Below are positions 24,195 to 32,171 of a stretch of 53,721 nucleotides of DNA, piece by piece. Within the stretch, counting starts at the first letter, position 1; the number at the start of each line of letters is the position of its first letter. The position numbers and the translations under genes are program-made. Below the pieces are notes generated by a model, which had not been told where the DNA came from, made no database searches, and was given only the letters and a program-made list of their open reading frames with translations. The stretch is from an uncultured Collinsella sp. (GTDB taxonomy: Bacteria; Actinomycetota; Coriobacteriia; Coriobacteriales; Coriobacteriaceae), in assembly GCA_900541645.1 (NCBI GenBank), contig UQKQ01000012.1, positions 1 through 53,721 on the forward strand, given 5' to 3'.

Positions 24195-25127
24195 ATGGCT
24201 CGTCGTACGCCTTCTCAACTGAATATGCTGCTCGCCGTCGATAAGCCGGTGGGCTGCACGTCCCACGATGTGGTCTCGCAATGTCGGCGCGCCCTCCATG
24301 AGCGTCGCGTCGGCCATGCCGGCACGCTCGACCCCATGGCATCGGGTGTCATGGTGGTGGGTGTTGGCCAGGCTACTCGTTTGCTGGGCATGCTAACCCT
24401 CGATACCAAAAGCTATGTCGCCGACATCTCGTTTGGCGCCGAGACCAATACCGATGATGCGGAGGGCGAGGCGGTCCGCACGGTGGCTGTTGCCAACGAG
24501 CTCCGCGATCCTGCCTATTCCCGTGAGCGCTTGGCCGCTTTGCTGGGTCCGCAGATGCAGGTGCCGCCGGCGTTTTCGGCTATCTCGGTCAATGGCGTTC
24601 GCGCCTACAAGTCTGCTCGCGAGGGCAATGCGGTGGACCTACCTCCGCGCCCCGTCGAGGTCTATGCCGCCGACCTGATCGCCGTGGGCGGCGAGGGCGA
24701 TACGTGTGTGTGGACCGTGGCGTTTTCGGTAAGCAAGGGCACCTACATTCGCGCGCTTGCTCGCGATCTGGGTCGCGCCTGCGATAGTGCTGCGCATATT
24801 TCCGCGCTGCGCCGTACGGCCTCCGGCGTGGTTTCCATTGGCGCCTGTCATGCGGTCGAGGAGCTTTCTCCCGAGTCTGCGGCCGGCTTCGCCTTGGATC
24901 CCATCGCCGCCCTTGGTGCCACGCGTGTCGATTTGCCGGGAAATCTTGCAGACGACCTGCTTTGTGGTCGCCGCATTCCCGTTGAACGCGCGCTTGCGGA
25001 CTTCGATACGGTGAAGGCACCGTTCGCGCTCGTGCTCGATGGGGGATTGAAGGCGCTCGCCTGTATCGAGGGCGGCCGCTTTGTGATGGAGCACGTCTTT
25101 CCGCAGGCGATCGGCGGTGTTCGATGA
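24195..25127 (+). CDS. truB: tRNA pseudouridine(55) synthase
   Basis: A 310-residue TruB, which makes pseudouridine-55 in the T-loop of tRNAs. Motif I (LLAVDKPVGCTSHDVV), the catalytic aspartate in VGHAGTLDPMASGVMVVGVG, GVRAYKSAREG and the KGTYIRALARDLG motif are all present. A C-terminal extension after about residue 220 is PUA-like. It ends in the ATGATG overlap with ribF. Confidence 0.95.
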   Translation: MARRTPSQLNMLLAVDKPVGCTSHDVVSQCRRALHERRVGHAGTLDPMASGVMVVGVGQATRLLGMLTLDTKSYVADISFGAETNTDDAEGEAVRTVAVANELRDPAYSRERLAALLGPQMQVPPAFSAISVNGVRAYKSAREGNAVDLPPRPVEVYAADLIAVGGEGDTCVWTVAFSVSKGTYIRALARDLGRACDSAAHISALRRTASGVVSIGACHAVEELSPESAAGFALDPIAALGATRVDLPGNLADDLLCGRRIPVERALADFDTVKAPFALVLDGGLKALACIEGGRFVMEHVFPQAIGGVR

Positions 25128-26131
25128 TGCTGGCGCCCCACGAGCTCGCGCGGATCTTTTTCGCGGGTGAGTTGGATGAGGCCCGTATCGTTTCTGCCGA
25201 TGCATTTGATGGGTGCGAGTTCTTGGGTGCCGCGTCGATCGCCATTGGCGTGTTTGATGGCGTGCATCGTGGGCACCAAGAGCTGATTGACGCGGTTATT
25301 CGCGACGCACGTTTCCACGGCAGCAAAGCGGTCGTGGTCACCTTCGATCCTGATCCGGACGTCGTGGTGAGTCCGTCGCCCGCTCAAAAATTGATGACGA
25401 CGGCCGACCGTCTACATGCCTTGGCTCAGACCGGGGTCGATGCGGTGGTGGCCGTTCCCTTTACGCCTGAGGTTGCGGCACTCGACCATGTTGCTTTTCT
25501 CTCGCTGGTGTCGCGTCTGGTCGACATTCTTTCGATTCGCGTTGGCAGCGACTTTAGGCTGGGTCGTGGCGGTGCTTCTGGTGTTGCCGAGATGCGCTCT
25601 TGGGGTTCCGAGCGCGGCGTTGACGTGTATGGTCACGACCTGCTTTGCGAGGGCGGTGAGGCCATTTGCGCCACCCGCATTCGTCATGAGCTGGGACAGG
25701 GCCATGTGGAGCTTGCTGCTGAGTTGCTCGGCCGCCCGTATATGCTGCGTGGCGGTGTTATTCGTGGCCGTCACGAGGGTTCTGACATGGGCTTTCCCAC
25801 GGCAAACCTGCAGGTTCCCGACGGCATTCAGGTGCCTGCCGATGGTGTGTATGAGGGTCTGGTGCTCGTCGATGACATCGCGTGGCCCGCTGCCGTTAAT
25901 GTCGGCCTGCCGCCGACGTATGCCGACGATGCCGCTTCATCGCATCTCGAGGCTAACTTAATTGGTTATACGGGCGACCTGTACGGCGCTTCCGTTTCGC
26001 TGGCGTTTACGCGCTGGCTGCGTCCCTCGCGTGTGTTCGAATCGCTGGATGAGTTGATCTCGACCGTCGAGGGTAATATCGAGGATATTCGTCACAACTT
26101 GGGCGAGCAGGGGGTGAGTATCCGTGATTAG
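25124..26131 (+). CDS. ribF: Bifunctional riboflavin kinase/FAD synthetase
   Basis: A 335-residue RibF that phosphorylates riboflavin to FMN and adenylates it to FAD. The N-terminal nucleotidyltransferase has AIGVFDGVHRGHQELI (an H-x-G-H site), a vTFDPDPD segment and the ISSTRIR-like ICATRIRHEL. The C-terminal kinase has GRPYMLRGGVIRGRHEGSDMGFPTANL and TYADDAASSHLEANLIGYTGDLYG. The start overlaps the truB stop by 4 bases, and dnaG starts 8 bases before its end, so the operon is tightly coupled. Confidence 0.96.
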   Translation: MMLAPHELARIFFAGELDEARIVSADAFDGCEFLGAASIAIGVFDGVHRGHQELIDAVIRDARFHGSKAVVVTFDPDPDVVVSPSPAQKLMTTADRLHALAQTGVDAVVAVPFTPEVAALDHVAFLSLVSRLVDILSIRVGSDFRLGRGGASGVAEMRSWGSERGVDVYGHDLLCEGGEAICATRIRHELGQGHVELAAELLGRPYMLRGGVIRGRHEGSDMGFPTANLQVPDGIQVPADGVYEGLVLVDDIAWPAAVNVGLPPTYADDAASSHLEANLIGYTGDLYGASVSLAFTRWLRPSRVFESLDELISTVEGNIEDIRHNLGEQGVSIRD

Positions 26132-28232
26132 CGATGAGGAAAAAGACCAGGTACGCGCTGCGTCCGACTTAGTTGCCATCGTGCAGGAAACGGTTGAGCT
26201 CAAGCCCCGCGGCCATGAGTTTTGGGGTTGCTGCCCCTTCCATGGCGAAAAGACGCCTTCTTTCCACATTATCCCCGCTACGCAGGTCTGGCACTGCTTT
26301 GGCTGCGGCGAAGGCGGCGACGTCTTCACCTATATCATGAAGCGCGAAAACCTGAGCTTTCCCGAGTCAATCCGCTATTTGGCCGATCGTGCGGGTATTG
26401 AGCTGCATGACACCGGAGATCGTCGCGAGCGCGGTACCAAGCGTGCCCGCATCTACGATCTGTGTGCCGAGACCGCCCAGTTCTACCACACCATGCTTAT
26501 GCGCGGTAAGGACGGCCGTCCACGCGAGTACTTTGCCAGCCGTGGTATGGGTGGCGACGTCTGCCGCCGCTACTGCCTGGGCTTTGCACCGGGCCGCAAC
26601 GCGCTGGTGTCGCACCTGTCCCAGGCGGGTTTTACCCCGCAGGAGATGATCGACGCCAACGTTGCCGTGAGCCGCGGGCGCGGGCGGCTTGCCGACCGCT
26701 TCTACGACCGCGTGATGTTTCCCATCTTTGACGAGCAGGGTCACAACATTGCCTTTGGCGGGCGCATCATGGGTGACGGCCAACCCAAGTACCTCAACAC
26801 CGCCGAGACGAGCGTGTTCCATAAAAAGCGAAACCTCTATGGCTTTAACTGGGCCAAGGAGTTTATCGTCGCGCAGGATACGGCCATCGTGGTGGAGGGC
26901 TATACCGATTGTATCGCCTGCTGGGAGGCGGGGATCAAAAACGTTGTCGCCACGCTGGGCACCGCGCTCACGGAGCATCACGTCAAGACGCTCACCCGCT
27001 TTGCCAAGCGTATCGTGTATATGTTCGATGGCGATGCCGCGGGCCAGAAGGCCGCCCGTCGCGCGATTCAATTTATCGAGCAGGATTCGATGGACCTGCG
27101 CTGCGTGGTGCTGCCCGACGGCAACGACCCCATGGAGTTCATCACGGCGCATGGTGGACAGGAGCTTCAGGCGCGCATCGACGCTGCCGAGCCGCTCATG
27201 GACTTTGTCTACCGTTCGCTGCAGGAGTCGAGTGACATCACCACGCCGGGCGGTCGTGCCAAGGCGCTGGAAGATGCGCTGACGCTTATCTATCCGCTGC
27301 GCGATAGCTATATGATCGACACATACTTTATCCAGATTGCCGATCTGCTGGGTTTGGATCTGGAGACGGTTCGCGCGAGTTCGGGTCGCGTGTTTCGCGA
27401 TGTCGCCAAGCGCGAAGATGCGGAACGACGTCGTGAGCAGAACTATGAACGCCAGCGGGCGCAAGCCGAGCGCTCTGGTAGCGCGGGCGGTCGGACGTCT
27501 GGTTCGCAGGGGGCATCTCGCGGTGCTTGGGCATCGGGCGCGACGCCGCCGGTGTCCGCGCCGGTCGAAGAAGAGCCGTATGACTACGTCCCGCTCGATG
27601 CCTACGGTGCCGCGCCCGTGGAGGTCGTCGACGACCTGCCGCCGATCGATGTGCCTGATGGTATGGGTGCTGTGCCTGTGACTGATGGTTCGGGCGCTCC
27701 GGCTGCGGCGGCGCCGATGGTTCTTACTGATCTTGAGCGCAAGTCCTTGGCAGGGGAGCGCGAGCTGTTGACGATGCTCACGAGCTACCCCGACCTGTTC
27801 CGCACGTATGCCGACCGCATCTGCTCTATCGAGTGGGTTGACCCACGTCACGAGTCCATCGCATGGGCCGTTCTGGCAACGCCGCCGGGAACCGATCCTG
27901 CAGCCTGCATGGATGCGGCGCGCTCGGTCTGTCCCGAGGCGGCAACGCTTGTGAGTGCCGGGCGCATCTCCGCGACGAGCAAGCACCCCACCGAGACGAA
28001 CATCGTGTTCATGCTCGATACGCTCGAGCTCTACACCATCAAGCGCCGCATGCGTGCCGCACAGGCCAAGCTGCGCCAGGACCGTTCGCTCGATGATGAG
28101 GCCCGTCGCGCGTTGACCGTGCAGGCCGCGCAGGATTCGCAGCGTCAACGCGAGCTGCAAAAGTCTATCGGCGGCGTGGCGGACCCGTTCCGTTTGATCG
28201 GTCTGGAGGCCGCAGGCACCGAACAGGCCTAG
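26124..28232 (+). CDS. dnaG: DNA primase
   Basis: A 702-residue DnaG that makes RNA primers for replication. The CHC2 zinc finger is CPFH(x)17CFGC (Cys37, His40, Cys58, Cys61). The TOPRIM core has VVEGYTDCIACWEAG and MFDGDAAGQKAA. A Pro/Ala/Gly-rich linker at about 440-530 precedes a C-terminal DnaB-binding-like domain. The GTG start overlaps the end of ribF by 8 bases. It is the last gene of the run that began at rimP. Confidence 0.96.
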   Translation: MISDEEKDQVRAASDLVAIVQETVELKPRGHEFWGCCPFHGEKTPSFHIIPATQVWHCFGCGEGGDVFTYIMKRENLSFPESIRYLADRAGIELHDTGDRRERGTKRARIYDLCAETAQFYHTMLMRGKDGRPREYFASRGMGGDVCRRYCLGFAPGRNALVSHLSQAGFTPQEMIDANVAVSRGRGRLADRFYDRVMFPIFDEQGHNIAFGGRIMGDGQPKYLNTAETSVFHKKRNLYGFNWAKEFIVAQDTAIVVEGYTDCIACWEAGIKNVVATLGTALTEHHVKTLTRFAKRIVYMFDGDAAGQKAARRAIQFIEQDSMDLRCVVLPDGNDPMEFITAHGGQELQARIDAAEPLMDFVYRSLQESSDITTPGGRAKALEDALTLIYPLRDSYMIDTYFIQIADLLGLDLETVRASSGRVFRDVAKREDAERRREQNYERQRAQAERSGSAGGRTSGSQGASRGAWASGATPPVSAPVEEEPYDYVPLDAYGAAPVEVVDDLPPIDVPDGMGAVPVTDGSGAPAAAAPMVLTDLERKSLAGERELLTMLTSYPDLFRTYADRICSIEWVDPRHESIAWAVLATPPGTDPAACMDAARSVCPEAATLVSAGRISATSKHPTETNIVFMLDTLELYTIKRRMRAAQAKLRQDRSLDDEARRALTVQAAQDSQRQRELQKSIGGVADPFRLIGLEAAGTEQA

Positions 28233-28342
28233 ATGTTGTGGTCAACCAGCGTATTCTCGCCTATATCCAGTCCTCTTTTTGGGTATAGACGCCTATGTGT
28301 GTGCTAAAGTATTGAGTCCTGTGGACTATGAAGGGAGAATCT

Positions 28343-29686
28343 GTGCCAAAAAAGACTGAGAGCACGGGTACTGGGCTGGAATCCTACGTTGCAAAGCTCA
28401 TGGGCAACGGCTCAAACAGGACTTCGGTAACCGAGGACGAGATTCAGGTCGCCCTGAAGGATATCGATGTTTCTGACGAGCAGCTCACCGCGGTGTATTC
28501 CGCGCTGCGCAACAGCGGCATCCAGATTATCTCCGCGAGCGGTAACGACGACGCCCCGATGGACGTCGACGATGACGATAACGATACCGACGATTTCGAT
28601 GACGACGACGAGCACGATTCCGGCTCGCTTGACGATCACGAGCTTAAGATGGCCCGTCAGGCCGATGCCGAGATGGGCTCTTCCAAGAGCAAGAAGAAGC
28701 GCACCGTGCGCACGTCTCGTTCGCGTTCGCGCGTGCGCGGCATCGATGCCTCCACGGTGATGCTGACCGGCGACCCGGTTCGTATGTACCTCAAGGAGAT
28801 CGGTAAGGTCGACCTGCTGACCGCATCTGAAGAGGTCGATCTGGCCATGAAGATCGAGGCCGGTCTCGAGGCTACCGAGAAGCTCGAGGCTGCCGATGCG
28901 GGCGAGATCGAGCTCACCCGCGCCGAGATGCGTCGTCTTACGCGTATCGAGAACGTTGGTCTTGAGGCCAAGCAGGCGCTCATCAGCGCAAACCTACGTC
29001 TGGTCGTCTCCATCGCCAAGCGCTATGTTGGCCGTGGCATGCTGTTCCTGGATCTGATCCAGGAGGGCAACCTCGGTCTGATTCGCGCCGTCGAGAAGTT
29101 CGACTATCAGAAGGGCTTCAAGTTCTCCACGTACGCCACGTGGTGGATTCGTCAGGCCATTACACGCGCTATTGCCGACCAGGCCCGTACCATCCGTATC
29201 CCCGTGCACATGGTCGAGACCATCAACAAGCTCGTCCGCGTGCAGCGCCAGCTCCTCCAGGACCTGGGTCGCGACCCGACCCCCGAGGAGATCGGTGCCG
29301 AGATGGACATGAGCGCCGACCGCGTCCGCGAGATCCAGAAGATTTCGCAGGAGCCCGTGTCGCTCGAGACCCCGATCGGCGAGGAAGAGGATTCCCAGCT
29401 GGGCGACTTCATCGAGGACTCCCAGGCTATCGTCCCGCCCGATGCCGCCAGCTTCTCTATGCTGCAGGAGCAGCTCACCCAGGTGCTCGATTCGCTTGCC
29501 GATCGCGAGCGCAAGGTTATCGAGCTGCGCTTTGGTCTCGTTGACGGACATCCCCGCACGCTCGAGGAAGTCGGTCGCGAGTTTGGCGTCACGCGCGAGC
29601 GTATCCGCCAGATCGAGTCCAAGACCCTGGCTAAGCTCCGTCACCCCAGCCGCAGCAGCAAGCTTAAAGACTATATTGAAAGCTAG
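28343..29686 (+). CDS. rpoD: Primary sigma factor RpoD (SigA)
   Basis: A 447-residue sigma-70 protein. It has a short 1.1-like region (IQVALKDIDVSDEQLTAVYSAL), a long acidic stretch (about 75-105), then regions 1.2 (DPVRMYLKEIGKVDLLT), 2 (LVVSIAKRYVGRGMLFLDLIQEGNLGLIRAVEKFDYQKGFKFSTYATWWIRQAI), 3 (PVHMVETINKLVR) and 4 (LREVG-type HTH in TLEEVGREFGVTRERIRQIESKTLAKLR). GTG 28343 is chosen because AAGGGAG (28330-28336) is then correctly spaced; the ATG at 28328 lies in front of that ribosome site. A terminator follows the stop. Confidence 0.96.
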   Translation: MPKKTESTGTGLESYVAKLMGNGSNRTSVTEDEIQVALKDIDVSDEQLTAVYSALRNSGIQIISASGNDDAPMDVDDDDNDTDDFDDDDEHDSGSLDDHELKMARQADAEMGSSKSKKKRTVRTSRSRSRVRGIDASTVMLTGDPVRMYLKEIGKVDLLTASEEVDLAMKIEAGLEATEKLEAADAGEIELTRAEMRRLTRIENVGLEAKQALISANLRLVVSIAKRYVGRGMLFLDLIQEGNLGLIRAVEKFDYQKGFKFSTYATWWIRQAITRAIADQARTIRIPVHMVETINKLVRVQRQLLQDLGRDPTPEEIGAEMDMSADRVREIQKISQEPVSLETPIGEEEDSQLGDFIEDSQAIVPPDAASFSMLQEQLTQVLDSLADRERKVIELRFGLVDGHPRTLEEVGREFGVTRERIRQIESKTLAKLRHPSRSSKLKDYIES

Positions 29687-29696
29687 TCAAGCAAGA

Positions 29697-29731
29697 AGCG
29701 CCCTCAAGTACATCCGCTTGAGGGCGCTTTC
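29697..29731 (+). terminator. Terminator of rpoD
   Basis: AGCGCCCTCAAG (29697-29708) pairs perfectly with CTTGAGGGCGCT (29717-29728) around an 8-base loop; only a short TTT run follows. Confidence 0.8.
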
Positions 29732-29789
29732 ATGTAGTCGTTGGGTACGTTCTTAAACGGCCAGGTCGGAAAATTTCTTAAAAAAGTTC

Positions 29790-29817
29790 TTGCCCTTCGC
29801 CCAATCGTCCGTATAAT
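29790..29817 (+). promoter_or_regulatory. Promoter of tRNA-Asn
   Basis: TTGCCC (29790-29795) and a consensus TATAAT (29812-29817), 16 bases apart, lie 31 bases before the tRNA 5' end. Confidence 0.8.
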
Positions 29818-29847
29818 AAACTTCGTTGCTTGAGAGCACGCACCTAT

Positions 29848-29922
29848 TCCTCGGTAGCTCAATGGTAGAGCACGCGGCTGTTAACCGCGCTGTTGTAGGT
29901 TCGAGTCCTACCCGGGGAGCCA
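29848..29922 (+). tRNA. tRNA-Asn (GTT)
   Basis: A complete cloverleaf. Acceptor TCCTCGG (29848-29854) pairs with CCGGGGA (29912-29918, one G-T). The anticodon stem CGCGG/CCGCG encloses CTGTTAA with anticodon GTT at 29880-29882. The T-arm has GGTTCGAGTCC. The discriminator is G, and CCA (29920-29922) is encoded. GTT reads AAC/AAU. Confidence 0.97.
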
Positions 29923-29930
29923 GGTTGTGA

Positions 29931-29958
29931 AACCCGTCGCTTATGCGGCGGGTTTTTT
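29931..29958 (+). terminator. Terminator of tRNA-Asn
   Basis: AACCCGTCGC (29931-29940) pairs with GCGGCGGGTT (29945-29954), with one G-T pair and a 4-base loop, followed by TTTT. Confidence 0.9.
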
Positions 29959-30116
29959 CATGTCTTGATCGCCTGTGGCGAACGTTACCGTATCAACATT
30001 TCGTGTCGAGGATGTAATCGCGAACCCCGCCGCCTTAACACGGCGCGGTCGTTGTAAAATACCGGAATGATTGCTCCCACGACATGGTGCCGCGAGCACC
30101 AGAAAAGGAGATTCTT

Positions 30117-30473
30117 GTGTCTGAGACCATTAACGGCAGCCTGAGCGTCTCGAACGACGTTATTGCCGATATTGCCGGTTATGCCGCGATGACGTGCTAC
30201 GGCGTCGTCGGTATGGCCGAACAGCTCCAGGGCGCCGAGAGCGTGCGCCTGCTTGCCGGCCAGCGCCTCCGCAAGGGCGTGCTTGTTTCCGCCGACGAGA
30301 ACGGCCTTACGGTTGACCTTCACGTCGTGCTCGAGAACGGCGTCAACATGAAGTCCGTCTGCCACAATCTTTCGAGCTCCGTCGCCTTCACCCTGCAGGA
30401 GATCGCCCAGATCGATCCCGCTAGCCTTAAGATCGGCATTCACATCGACGCGCTCAAGAGCCGTCTGAACTAG
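30117..30473 (+). CDS. Asp23/Gls24-family envelope protein
   Basis: A 118-residue Asp23 (alkaline-shock, DUF322) protein. The family pattern is legible: SNDVIADIAGYAAMTCYGVVGM, then GVLVSADENGLTVDLHVVLENGVNMKSVCHNLSSSVAFTLQEI. Family members sit at the cell envelope or act with the downstream DAK2-type kinase. The GTG start has AAAGGAG six bases upstream. The neighbouring gene 27 bases on is fakA, the usual partner in Gram-positive genomes. Confidence 0.9.
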   Translation: MSETINGSLSVSNDVIADIAGYAAMTCYGVVGMAEQLQGAESVRLLAGQRLRKGVLVSADENGLTVDLHVVLENGVNMKSVCHNLSSSVAFTLQEIAQIDPASLKIGIHIDALKSRLN

Positions 30474-30500
30474 CATCCGAATACGGAGATTTCACCACTC

Positions 30501-32162
30501 ATGATTGCAAAGACCATTCGCACCTGTTTTCCGATCGCTGCGGCTGCCGTTTCCGAAAAGGCCGAGGAGATCAACAAGCTCAACGTCTTCCCCGTACCTG
30601 ACGGCGACACCGGCACCAACATGTCGCTCACGCTCGCTTCGGTGACTAAGGAGCTTTCCGCCCTTCCCGCCGACGCCGACATGGAGGCCATTGCCGGCGC
30701 CATCACCCACGGCTCCTTGATGGGCGCCCGCGGCAACTCCGGTGTCATCACCTCGCAGATTCTGCGTGGTGTGGCCGAGGGCCTTGTCTCTGCCGATGAG
30801 CCCATTACGTCCGCCAATATCGCCTTCGCCTTCCGTCGTGCCGTCAAGGTTGCCTTCCAGGCTGTCCGTAAGCCCATCGAGGGCACGATCCTCACGGTCC
30901 TGCGTGATGTTTCGAACAAGGCAGACGAGTGCGAGAAGAAGAAGTTCTCTGCCGAGGATGCGCTCGACGCCATCGTCGTCGAGGCCTACCAGTCCGTCGC
31001 CCGTACGCCCGACCTGCTGCCCGTCCTCAAGGAGAACGGCGTGGTCGACTCCGGTGCCTTTGGCTTTGCCATCTTCTTGGAGAACTTTGTTGCCGCCGCT
31101 CTTGGCCGCAGCACCGTTGTCGAGGATTTCTCCGCCACGTTTGATTCCGCTGGTTCTGCACGCGACGTGGCTCTCGATCGCGTCGAAATCGAGGCCAACG
31201 ACGACTGGGAGGGCTCGGAGTTCCGCTACTGCAACGAGTTCCTCTTTAAGGCCGACGCTCCCTTTGACGAGGACGAGTGCCTGAAGTTCCTGGGCTCCAT
31301 GGGCGACTGCGAGCTTCTCGTGGGCGCCTATCCCGACTACAAGATCCATGTGCACTCCAACACCCCCAACCTGGTGCTCGAGCACATGCTTCAGCTCGGT
31401 CAGATCTACGAGGTCTTTATCCACAATATGGAGATGGAGGCCCACGACCGTACCGCTAAGATCCACGAGGACCAGGAGAAGGCCGCCGAGCCCGCGAAGG
31501 CCCTGGGCTTTGTCGCTGTTGCCGCCGGTTCCGGCGAGGCCGACATCCTCAAGTCCCTCGGTGTCGATGTGATCGTGTCGGGTGGCCAGACCATGAATCC
31601 CTCGACCGCCGACCTGCTGGGCGCCGTCAACCAGGTCAACGCGACCTCGGTCATCATCCTGCCCAACAACGGCAACATCCGCATGGCCGCCGAGGCCGCT
31701 GCCTCCGCCTGCACCGACAAGAAGGTCGCCGTCGTTCCCACCAAGACCGTCCCGCAGGCCTTCTCCGCGCTGTTCGCGGTCCTGCCCGATTCCGAGCTCG
31801 AGGACGCCGTTGCCGCCATGGTCGACGCCATCAGCGAGGTTCGCGATGGCGAGGTCACCCGTGCCGTGCGCGATTCCAGCGCCTCCGATGGCTCTCCGAT
31901 TCACTCCGGTGACGTCATGGGTATCATTGCCGGCTCCATCGACGTGGTCGGCTCCGACGTGAAGCAGGTCACGCTCGACTGCATCAACCGCATGCAGGAG
32001 GAAGAGGAGGGCGACGCGCTGACGATTTTGGCCGGTGAGGACCTGTCCGATGAGGCCTTCCAGGAGATCGTCGACGCCATCGAGGAGGCTCAGCCCGATC
32101 TGGAGATCGACGCCCATCGTGGCGAGCAGCCGCTCTATCCCGTGATCTTCTCGATCGAGTAG
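30501..32162 (+). CDS. fakA: DAK2/DhaL-domain fatty acid kinase FakA-like
   Basis: A 553-residue protein with an N-terminal DhaL (dihydroxyacetone kinase nucleotide) domain, residues 1-200. The magnesium-ADP site is NVFPVPDGDTGTNMSLT and the helix is HGSLMGARGNSGVITSQILRG. Then come a middle domain and a DegV/DUF1949-like C-terminal region (ILPNNGNIRMAAEAAA, YPVIFSIE). FakA phosphorylates acyl chains presented by FakB/DegV proteins, feeding exogenous fatty acids to PlsX/PlsY. plsX and acpP lie about 5 kb downstream; no fakB is in the window. It ends nine bases before recG. Confidence 0.92.
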   Translation: MIAKTIRTCFPIAAAAVSEKAEEINKLNVFPVPDGDTGTNMSLTLASVTKELSALPADADMEAIAGAITHGSLMGARGNSGVITSQILRGVAEGLVSADEPITSANIAFAFRRAVKVAFQAVRKPIEGTILTVLRDVSNKADECEKKKFSAEDALDAIVVEAYQSVARTPDLLPVLKENGVVDSGAFGFAIFLENFVAAALGRSTVVEDFSATFDSAGSARDVALDRVEIEANDDWEGSEFRYCNEFLFKADAPFDEDECLKFLGSMGDCELLVGAYPDYKIHVHSNTPNLVLEHMLQLGQIYEVFIHNMEMEAHDRTAKIHEDQEKAAEPAKALGFVAVAAGSGEADILKSLGVDVIVSGGQTMNPSTADLLGAVNQVNATSVIILPNNGNIRMAAEAAASACTDKKVAVVPTKTVPQAFSALFAVLPDSELEDAVAAMVDAISEVRDGEVTRAVRDSSASDGSPIHSGDVMGIIAGSIDVVGSDVKQVTLDCINRMQEEEEGDALTILAGEDLSDEAFQEIVDAIEEAQPDLEIDAHRGEQPLYPVIFSIE

Positions 32163-32171
32163 GCTCTGCCT

